From Russula earlei (taxonomy: Eukaryota; Basidiomycota; Agaricomycetes; Russulales; Russulaceae): a stretch of 64,000 nucleotides of DNA. How positions within the stretch are numbered: position 1 is the first letter of the stretch; each line of letters starts with the position of its first letter. The notes below the pieces were generated by a model, which was not told the DNA's origin, did not search any database, and was given only the letters and a program-made list of their open reading frames with translations. Shown here in pieces: positions 55,179-64,000 of this stretch. The stretch spans positions 48,328-112,327 of the forward strand of contig JAGFNK010000145.1 in the NCBI GenBank assembly GCA_025769875.1, written 5' to 3'. The position numbers were made by a program, and so were the translations under genes.

Positions 55179-57537
55179 ATGTGGCTCTCTCGGCTCACGG
55201 TCGCTTTTCTCCTCACCTTAGCGTCCCCAACCTTTGCAGGGGTGAAGGAGGTTTGGTGGAATATAACCTATGTTTATAATGCCAATCCTGACGGCCTCTT
55301 CGAACGTCGTGTTATTGGTGTAAATGACACCTGGCCGTGAGTGTCGACAGGACACCCACCCCATAGGAGATATTATTTACAACACAGTTTTTTAGGCCAC
55401 CGCCGATTGACGTGACAACCGACGACAGCCTTGTCGTGCATGCGCTCAACTCTCTCTCAGAGCCTTCTACTCTTCATCATCACGGCATGTTCTTTAATGC
55501 CTCAACCTGGTTCGATGGTGCTCAAGCCACATCGCAATGGTAAGCATGGTATTATCTGGCACGATTGCTGCTAAGGCGTTTCTAGTGGAATCCCGCCTGG
55601 TCAGTCATTTGACTATGTCGTCCCCATTAACTCATCAGGTCAGTGGGGAACATATTGGGTTCACGCACATGCATCGGTATGTCATTTATCGTTCCATCTG
55701 CACGGTCTATCAACCCTGAACAGGGTCAATATGTTGATGGCCTTCGGGCACCCTTGGTGATTCACCCTTCAACCGAAGCACATTCTTATGATGCCGAATA
55801 CACCGTTATTCTGGGTGATTGGTATCATAGACAGCACTCGGCGTTGCTCCAACGATTTCTAAGCACTGCGAACCCTAAGGGAGTTGAACCTATACCTGGT
55901 CAGCCAGATTACTGGCTTATCTTCGTGGGAATGAGAAGCTTACACTCCTCTCCGCCTTGACAGATTCGGCATTGATATATTTTGCCCAGAATGGCTCCTA
56001 TCTAGGCCCGAGTGCGGGGACAAACCCTTCTCCAGTCACTTCCAATGTCGGGTTCAACGAGAATGCGACATTGCCATTTCAGCCTGGAAAGACCTATCGA
56101 CTCCGCATAGTGAACACCAGCGCTTTTGCCGCGTTCTTCTTTTGGATCGACGGTCATAGTATGCGCATAATCGAAGCCGACGGCGTCAGTCTCTCCTTTG
56201 TTCTTGACGTCGCAAACTCACATAAAGCGAACCACTTATGATAGACGGACGTCAACGAGTCACCTATTGACCTTCTGGGCATTACCGTCGCCCAACGGTA
56301 TTCGGTCCTAGTCACCGCCCGAAATGAGACCAGCTCAAACTGGGCAATTCATGCGAACATGGACACGGCCATGTTTGACCATTTGCCCGCTGCGCTTCAA
56401 CCTAGTGAGTCTGGTGGTCCCGCTACCGATGGGCAATCGCAATCTCTAAGCAAATGTTAGACATAACCGCGTCCATCACCTACAATTCAGCCGTGTCGCA
56501 AATTGATTTTGGTTTTGTGGACACCTATCATGATGTCAATGACACTGCACTCGTCCCCATCGTCGTCGAGCCGATGCTACCCGTGGATCGAACAATCGAA
56601 CTCGTGGTTTCTTTCGGCACGATGTCCGACGGCACGAACCGCGCCATGTTCAACGGTATTACGTATGTCCCGCCGCTGGTACCCTCGGTTTTGAGCGCCC
56701 TTACTCTGGGGTCCAACGCAACGAGCGCGACGGCATACGGAAGGTCGAGCTTCGTCATTGATCACCTGACTGCACTTCAAATCATTCTGAAAAACAGTGA
56801 CTCTGGAAAACACCCGTTGTACGTCCAACTCTTTGTCTGTTCACCGCACCGTGCCGTCAACGGCCACTCCAATTATAGCCACCTTCATGGTCACAAGGTG
56901 CAAATTGTCAACCGCGCGACGAACTATACTTCCAGTGACCCGGCGCTTAACCCACCTATCGTGGAAGGTCAGGCGAATCCAATACGTCGTGATACTATCC
57001 AGGTGCCATCGGGAAGTTCCGTCGCGCTGCGTGTAGCTGCCGACAACCCTGGCACATGGCTACTCCATTGTGCGTGCCCACCCTCTCTCCATCAATCCAT
57101 GCAGGCGCTGACCGTCATGCTTTACAGGCCACATCGAATGGCACCTGGAGGCCGGCCTCGCGGTTACGCTCATCGAGGCGCCGCTAGAGATTCAACAGAG
57201 TGCTCAGACGGTGCAAGGTCCGCCTGCCGCACTTGCGCATCAGTGCCTCGAACAAGGTTTACCCGCCTCGGGCAACGCGGCGGGCCAAGCGTCCACGACG
57301 AATCTGGCCGGCCTGCCGGTGGAGCCGTCTCTGGAGAATAACGGGTGGCACACAAAGGGCATACTGGCCATGAGCGGGTGCGTGCTCACGGCCGTGATCA
57401 GCATGCTCGCCGTTGGGTGGTACGCGCTTGGCGGCGCCCTGAGCGACGAGGAGGTGGAGCACGAGGCGCGCGCAACTCTGGCCGCCAAGGCGAAGCGCGG
57501 GTGGCTATTTGGGCTGCTGAAACGTAAGCAGCAATGA
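55179..57537 (+). CDS. fet3: Fet3-type multicopper ferroxidase
   Basis: Fet3 oxidises ferrous iron at the cell surface and hands it to Ftr1. Nine exons: 55179-55336, 55396-55539, 55586-55676, 55724-55898, 55964-56184, 56245-56404, 56461-56818, 56879-57069, 57128-57537, 635 residues, close to yeast Fet3. MWLSRLTVAFLLTLASPTFA is a signal peptide. The four copper-ligand blocks are present: LHHHGMF, YWVHAHASGQY, HPFHLHGHK (formed across the 56819-56878 intron) and HCHIEWHLEAGL (across 57070-57127). The tail has one membrane span, ISMLAVGWYALGG, preceded by an external linker and followed by a basic cytosolic end, typical of Fet3 and not of laccases. All introns are 47-65 nt GT-AG. No defects were seen. 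Confidence 0.94.
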
Positions 57538-58998
57538 ACCTTCATGGACAGAACCCGTAGTCAGTAGCTAGAAAAAATGCGCAACCACGCAATTCCAATG
57601 TGGACGAGGTAACCTCGACTCACCGAATATCAATATCCGCGTTTGGAAAATGCTTTTCAGTCTTCACTAGGTTCTACCTTGTTATGTTTTCATTCCGCAA
57701 TTACCAAGTATCATGATGATCATGAATGAAATGAATGAAAATGCTTCCCGGTCTGATCACGTGCATAAGTCGACCATATCTTGATTGTCATGGCTCACTT
57801 CCCCACACACACACAACACCCCTCGCATTACCCTCAAAGTCTTTTGCGCCCTTCTTTGTTGGTTTCTTCTTCCTTCCTATCGCGCGCTCCCCACGCCTAG
57901 ACCGTACATCAAGAATTGATGTTCGCGTTGTTCTGCTGACCCGGCCGGAAATGAGATGCTTTGGGAAAGATTTCCGACAGTTGGGCGTTAGTCGGGGTTT
58001 GTCATTTTTTTGATGTGACTGCGGCACCTATGATGGTCAGTGGCCATGGAAGGTAGCGGTGAAGCACGAGCCACGGAGCTTGTATAAATCGTGGCTCGTG
58101 TATGTGTGTTCGTTCTTGGCCACCATTTGTCCTTTCATCTGGTGCCACGAGTGCATCTCCTAGAACGTGAGAGGTGAGCAATCCTGGCGTCTTTTGCTGT
58201 GCCTGGAGATGAGCCGACAATCGTTCCGGTGTCTAGGTATGGACACTTTTTCTGTGGTATAGATGTCAACCCAGGGCCAGGGTACATATCTAAAGGAATA
58301 TAAATGTTTTCCTTTTCAAAAATTTATTCTTCCTTCTTTGGTAGGTGGCTCGATGATGATGGCGGCAGGTCAGGTGCTCCTTGCGCCGTGGCTACAACAC
58401 ATATGCGGCGCAGAGAGATAAGGAGACGACCCGAGTAATACGAGGTAAGGTTGTGGCTTATCCGATGCCACCGCCTGCGTGGTCTGGCCTGTTCAATCCA
58501 GTCACCACTGTCGTGGCTGGTCATCAGGAAGCTAACCGAGATCGGCACTTTGGCTTGGCTGTGATCGGTGACGCCAGCTGTGTTATTACGTGGCGACATC
58601 CCGTGCGATGCCCTGTGTCAACTCCCTTTTCCCGGAGGTCCCCGAACCATCCAGTTGACTCGCTTTCTTTCTCTGAAATTTGCGACCAGCGTCTCTTGTT
58701 TCTAGGCGAGCAAACGCAAGAGCGGTCGGGTCGGAACTTGTTGTCTCTTATGGCGGGTCTGGGCGGGGGCCCGCCCAGTCGGCACGGCACGTGGACCTGA
58801 ATGTCACGTGGCACGCGAGGTGATTTCCCGATATGGAAAAGGAGGCTGGTTTTCGAGGTGCGTCTTGTCGATATATCTTCTCACTTGTGGGTGGGTGGTG
58901 ATCTAGTCTCAGACACGACCTCTCCGTTTTATCCCAACCCCCCCTTATAAATCCTTTTCCTCCCCTCCTACCCTCTACCCAACTTCGAGCCCCTGTTT
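57538..58998. other. Intergenic region with TATA box near its end
   Basis: A 139-codon frame (58381-58800) has no domain and is probably chance. TTATAAAT at 58945-58952, about 47 bp before the esterase ATG and followed by a pyrimidine-rich stretch, is a likely core promoter for that gene. Nothing else is seen. Confidence 0.45.
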
Positions 58999-61174
58999 AT
59001 GATGGGCGTCCACATCCCCCCGGCCTATCAACCCGTGGTCCGTCATTCGACCCTCAAGACAACCTTCACGGGCCTCCAACATGTCCTGTCTACGGCTGAG
59101 ACCCCGGTCCACCAATACAGAGGCATCAAATACGCTACTGTCCCCGCTCGTTTTCGTCAGTCTAAGCTCTTCACCTCATATCGCTCTTCCACCGATGCGA
59201 CCCGCTACGGGTACGTGTCTTCTCCCTCTACTGACACGTCACAATTAACCTCCCTGTAGTCCTATCTGCCCGCAAATAAAAGGGAAAACCATCGAGGAGG
59301 AATTGTTTGCCCTCTCCGGTTCTGAGCCCTTGGGCCAGAACCTGAAGCAGATCGAATCCGAGTGTCTGAACCTGAACATCACTTGTCCTGGTGGTCTCAC
59401 ACGGGAATCTCGCCTCCCCGTCATGGTCTGGATACACGGGTGCGCTCTCTCCTTATGATTAATCCATTACGTAGTGGATCACCGACCTCCCTCTCTTGTC
59501 GATGTCATCGTAGCGGTGGCGATCGGGGATCTGGATCACATTGGCTCTACGATGGAGGTCCCATGGTGCAGAGCAGCATCCGTTTAGGCAAGCGGGTTAT
59601 CCTCGTGACTATAAAGTAAGCGTCACGCCCATGGCCCCTGGACTATCTTATTGCTTAACACTAACCCCTAAAGTTATCGCCTTGGTCTTTTGGGTTGTGC
59701 TGCCGGCCCTAAGCTCTTAGAAGACAACAGGCTCTCTGGAGAGGAGGGCGTTGGAAATTACGGACTCCGCGATCAGAGACGTGCACTGGAGTGGGTGCAC
59801 CACTTTATCGCGGATTTCGGCGGCGATGGTTCCAACGTCACTGTATTTGGCGCATCCACCGGTGCCTCGGACATTCTCAACCACTTGAACTCCGCTTCGA
59901 ACACCTCGTACCCTCTATTCGCACGTGCGATCGTCCAGAGCCCTGTTATCGATCACACCTTACCCAGCGTTTCGCTTGCGGGCGTCCATCTGTCTAAAGT
60001 CATGTCTGCGCTTCACGTAACGACCATTCAAGAGCTACGTAAAGTCCCTATCGACAAGTTGGTGAACTTTACTTCCGGCTCACGGGCAGTGAACGACGGG
60101 TATTTTTTCGCGGACGGGGTCACGGAGGTACGCCCAATCGACGAAATTCCACAAAACCGTCTCCACGATTCCGAGAAACTCACCGCGCAGTGCGTAATTG
60201 AACAGCACATTGCCGATACGCACGGTACGCATCCTTTCCGGGTCGGCGCAAAGGTTTTCCAAATCTTACATCAACACACCTTGGCTCTCGTTCCATATTC
60301 CGCAGCGCCTGGATCGACCATACAGCAGGTGATCATCGGTGACTGCGGTTAACGAATCGTTTGTGTACGCTCCCCGTGGCAAGCGTTTGGACGCCCGCCG
60401 CCGTAGTACGTCGCGTCGGTGCCATCTGTCAGAACGTGAAAAAGGCAAACGCACTCCTTCGCGCGTATGATATCTCCGCTCACACTCCGGACGACGAGTT
60501 TCCTGAACGGCTACTCGAACTTATCAATGACGCACGCTTTGCGTGGCCCACGCATTCCACCGCGGAGTCGCTCCTCCGTCGATCAAGGTCCGACTCTGGC
60601 CGTAGCGTCTGGCGCTACGTTTTTGATCAAGAGGCGCCAGGTAGCGGCATCCCCCATCACGCGACCGACCTCCTCTATCTTTCGACACCGCACGACCAAC
60701 CTTTGCCGCTCAGTCGCTCATCGCTCCGCCAGATCCAGACATCCTTTTCCCAGACCACTTTGATGTAGACGATGACGTTCCATTCGACAACTCGGCCTTC
60801 GACAACGACAACTACGATGGCACAAGTTCGGACGGCGACGAACTGGCGCCGTCGGTGGACGAGCATCAATACATGTCCGTGCGTGATGCTCTACAAGCGC
60901 GGTGGCTGGCATTTGCGTATGGGCAGGCGCCGTGGCGCTGGACAAGGTGCTCGTGTTCGGGCCTGAGGGCGAAGCCGGTGAGCGTGGGATGAACATTTTC
61001 GACGGCCGGCGACGCACGACGGCGTGGCAGACTGCGCTCGAGCCGCTCGGTCGCTCGATCGTACAGAAGGTCGGGCTTGAGCTCAGCAACGGCCCCTCGG
61101 GTGGCGGCGCCGCACAACTCATGCAACGACAACCGTCACTAGAGGATTATCGACGTCAGCAGTTTTTGTTATAA
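58999..61174 (+). CDS. Type-B carboxylesterase/lipase, frameshifted
   Basis: The alpha/beta-hydrolase of the cholinesterase/COesterase family hydrolyses esters. Exons 58999-59210, 59260-59439, 59514-59615 and from 59674 are joined by GT-AG introns. Motifs: YRGIKYATVPARF, VMVWIHGGG (oxyanion hole), YRLGLLG, NYGLRDQRRALEWVH, VTVFGASTGAS (Ser elbow, GASTG in place of the usual GESAG) and GIPHHATDLLYL (His). The last part reads VFGPEGEAGERGMNIFDGRR. At about 60348, 60370-60400, 60685 and 60945 the reading frame moves by one base each time. No signal peptide is evident. It is either a pseudogene or, as likely, a gene with uncorrected base deletions. Confidence 0.78.
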
Positions 61175-62151
61175 GCAATATTCCGGGCTTCCTCTCCCTG
61201 CCGCCGTATGTTTCCTCCGGGAAACGGGAAGAGGGCCCCCCATCCGTTGCGTACGGCGCGCATCTCACAGGTCCAGTGAGGCAGGGCGTTGCGGTGGTAC
61301 GCTTGCTTGCGTCCCTGGGGCCTGAGTCTTTAACTGTGTTTGGGATCGTTTGCTTCGCTGAGCGCCTATACCCCAAACCTTCTCAACACATGCCCTCTCT
61401 GTAAACGAGCTGGCGGCGCACACACCCAACGTTCTCTCCCCCCCCTCCCCTACTCGGACTTTCCCCCTTCACAAGCCTCACAATCATGCGAATCCGTGCA
61501 CGCGCGTCCCTTCAAGGTTTCCAATCTACACATCATGCTTCTTCCTTCTCGTCCCCTCGCACCCTCATTCTCACTCAGACGTCTCACTTCCCCCTATTTT
61601 ACTGTATTGTCATAATTTTTTTTTTTTTTCTGTCTCTACCTAGAGCGATGAACATGGGGGCACCGCAATTTCGCCTCGCCAACCCCTGATCCGGGCCCGG
61701 TCATTTTGCTCAATGAAATGACAAAAGATCTTTCGTCCTTCCCCCCCGTCTCTTCCTTACCAGTTACCCCGCTATTTAATATCCGCCCAATAAGCATTCA
61801 TCTCCATCAATCCAAGTCATGCCCCTTTTCTCCTCAGCACTACAATTTTTTTATTTGCTTGCACCGTCTTATTTATGTCTTCCTGTGATCGTCATCATGT
61901 TGTAATAATGCAATGCAGCATCGCGAGTCCTCCGTGTGGATTGCTTGGAAGAGTGATTAAGAACGCGCAGTCGAGCTTTGTTCATAAACATGAGGATTAT
62001 TAATCAATGTATTACAGTGTGATCGACGTCGTTTAGAACAATGTGCTCGGACGATGTTGAAGTCCGCTTCACGGTAGAAAGGGCAAATCACTTTCTACCT
62101 CCTCCCGCCCACGACGTTGAATCTTTTGTCGCCTCTGATACCTCTGATAAG
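61175..62151. other. Intergenic region between convergent genes
   Basis: The region contains pyrimidine-rich tracts and a T run near 61617-61630. Short frames show no domain. It should hold the 3' ends of the esterase and shmt transcripts. Confidence 0.4.
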
Positions 62152-63978
62152 TCAATCATCCTCCTCAATCCCCCGTGGCCGCGTGATCGGTCCGGTGATT
62201 CCGGGTAGCGGCCATCGTCGTGCGAACTCGCGCACCTCGCGCCGGAGCTCAGCGACTTTTTGAGCGCCGACCTTGCCCTCCTCATGCACCGTCGCCGCAC
62301 GCACAAAGTCCTTCAATAACTTGCTTCCGGACTCCTTCTGCACCAACAGCGAAAGCTGCACGGCCCGGTGGAGGAAGTTGGCGACCGTTCGGAGGTCCTC
62401 CTCCTGCATGTCACGTGATGTCAACGCAGCGGTGCCAATGCGGATGCCGCCGGGCACTTGAGCCGACGAGTCGCCGGACACCGCGTTCTCTGATATAGAC
62501 AGTTTGTCGGGAGAACAGAAATTAAAAGAATGCGAGGGTGAAACATACTGTTGATGGTGATGCCGACAAGGTCGCCGATTTTCTCGACTTTGGACCCAGT
62601 CAGCTTGAGCGGGCGAAGGTCCCAGAGCACAAGGTGGTTGTCTGTTCCGCCGGTCTGGAGCTTGTACCCGTGTTTGAGGAGCTCATCCGCAAGTGCCTTC
62701 GCGTTCTTGATCACCTGCTGTGCGTACGCCTTCCAGGACGGCTGCGCCGCCTGCAACAGGGCGGTCGCGATTCCCGCAATGGTGTTGTTGTGGGGCCCGC
62801 CCTGACATGCGGGAAACACGGCGTCATTCACGCGTTTCTCGAGATCTTTACGAGCCTCGCCGTCCTTGCGGAAGAAGACGAGGCCTGCGCGCGGCCCGCG
62901 AAGTGTCTTGTGTCTATGACGAGTTCAGACAGGTCGGTTCCAAGAATAGCCGAGACTCACGTTGTCGTCGTCACGACGTCGCAGTATTTGAAGGGATCAG
63001 CTAGTTCTTGGGCGGCGACAAGACCAGACGTATGAGCGATATCCGCCATCAAGTATCCCCCGTGCTCATCTGCGATCTTACGAAGTGTTTCGTAGTCCCA
63101 ATCACGGGGATATGCGGATGCACCACAGATGATGAGACGAGGTTTGAATATGCGCGCTTGCGAGGCGAGACCAACGTAGTCTATAAGCTGCGTTGCGGGA
63201 TCAACCGCATATGGGAATGACTGGAAATAAATCGACGACGCAGTCATCTTCTTTTTGGCTGTCTGCGAGGAATGAGCCGGAGAAACCTAGGTACGTATGG
63301 GGGAAAAGAATTACGTAGTACCCATGGGTGAGATGGCCACCATCAGGCAGCCGAGACCCATCAGTCGGTCTTGGGGCTGCAATAACGCGTCAACGCCGCA
63401 AAGCTGGTCGATGGTGAATTGATAGCAGGCGGTGAGAAGAAGGGCCAGACGTACTTAGCTGTGGAGCCAGAATAGGGCTGAACATTGACACCCCAGATGG
63501 CAGGATCAAGGTGGAAGGCCTGGAGCGCTCGCTCGCGACAGAGAATCTCAAGTTCGTCGATCCACTCGTTGCCTCCATAGTAACGCGCGTTGGGGAGACC
63601 CTCAGAGTACTTGTTGGTCAGGATGGAGCCATTTGCCTCCATAGTTGCACGAGAAGTCAGGTTCTACGTGGCACGGAGGTGCGTCAGGGATACTAATGAC
63701 TGGAGAGGGAGTGCGCACCTCTGAGGCAATGAGCTCGAGACCGAGAACTGCCGCCATGTCTCCTTGTCAATGATGTTCTGAACTACAGGGTCTATTTCTG
63801 AGAGAGGGGCATAGAGGGCCCTGTTCTATGTAATGTATGGTTGTTAGAATGAGGTTTCCGCAATGGGATCAAATATTCCAGCAAGGCGTCCGAGCACGGA
63901 ATGTTCGGCGGGATAGCTCGCGACGATGATTCGAGGGTCGAAAGTAAAACTCACGAATTCAAGAGTTGACTGTGACAT
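62152..63978 (-). CDS. shm: Serine hydroxymethyltransferase
   Basis: This PLP enzyme interconverts serine and glycine and charges tetrahydrofolate with one-carbon units; the lack of a targeting sequence suggests the cytosolic form. Exons on the minus strand: 63978-63955, 63825-63719, 63663-63455, 63403-63315, 63262-62961, 62913-62549, 62489-62152, about 478 codons. Motifs: [66 protein letters not shown] (PLP Lys), CQGGPHNN and [14 protein letters not shown]. The first exon codes only MSQSTLEF. Three single bases are missing, one before GLELIASE and two in exon 63403-63315; they add up to one codon. An essential enzyme with such faults suggests sequence error. Confidence 0.9.
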
Positions 63979-64000
63979 GACTGTACGAGAAAATGATGTG
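63979..64000. other. Start of the shm promoter region
   Basis: Only 22 bases upstream of the shm ATG are in the window, so no regulatory signal can be judged. Confidence 0.3.

Noticed and set aside
58381..58800. 139-codon open frame as a gene
   Set aside because: It has no domain, no splice support and lies in promoter-like DNA; chance frames of this length are common in GC-rich stretches.
1..64000. tRNA, rRNA or CRISPR loci
   Set aside because: Both strands were read for cloverleaf-type sequences and spaced repeats; only tRNA-complementary primer sites and LTR repeats were found.

Overview
The window reads as nuclear DNA of a filamentous basidiomycete, probably an Agaricomycete. The reasons are many 47-72 nt GT-AG introns, basidiomycete-style gene families (sedolisin peptidase, F-box/leucine-rich proteins, a NACHT-associated ankyrin type, a Fet3/Ftr1 pair) and a very heavy load of LTR elements, PIF/Harbinger and Helitron DNA. 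No bacterial or organellar feature was seen.

Left part (1-41.5 kb) is a transposon graveyard. A 5'-truncated sedolisin gene lies between two inverted copies of a GC-rich repeat. Next comes a complete Ty1/copia element (3015-9377) with identical-length 517-bp LTRs, a TGGGG target duplication and a half-tRNA primer site. From 11.6 to 16.1 kb lie four solo LTRs, a long palindrome and a diverged tandem duplication. From about 17.1 to 41.5 kb one ankyrin-repeat gene, resembling the C-terminal part of fungal NACHT-ankyrin (NLR-like) proteins, has been cut into pieces. One cut is a solo LTR at 17975 that was itself invaded by a second copia element (18710-27799, minus strand), which in turn carries six more solo LTRs, one nested inside another. 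The other cut is a 12.5-kb element (28513-40984) with 133-bp terminal inverted repeats. It contains a PIF/Harbinger gene pair, an unidentified T-rich multi-exon stretch and a decayed Helitron RepHel gene. Fourteen solo LTRs in seven groups (F1-F5 plus the two copia families, F5 being the second copia's family) carry readable 5-bp target duplications, so the order of insertion can be worked out.

Right part (41.5-64 kb) is ordinary gene space with one further solo LTR (52434-52658). It holds two paralogous F-box-like genes in opposite orientation, histidinol-phosphate aminotransferase (his5), a secreted serine carboxypeptidase, a divergent iron-permease/ferroxidase pair (ftr1/fet3), a type-B carboxylesterase and cytosolic-type serine hydroxymethyltransferase. 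The ftr1-fet3 intergenic region holds three perfect ATCWGATAA sites, the extended site of iron-regulatory GATA factors. The permease imports the ferric iron made by the ferroxidase, so shared control is expected.

Caution: several host genes, including the housekeeping genes his5 and shmt, carry single-base indels that break otherwise good reading frames. These look more like uncorrected sequence errors than true pseudogenes. In the transposons, decay is mainly by CGA-to-TGA and GAY-to-AAY transitions, which points to real CpG-type mutation.
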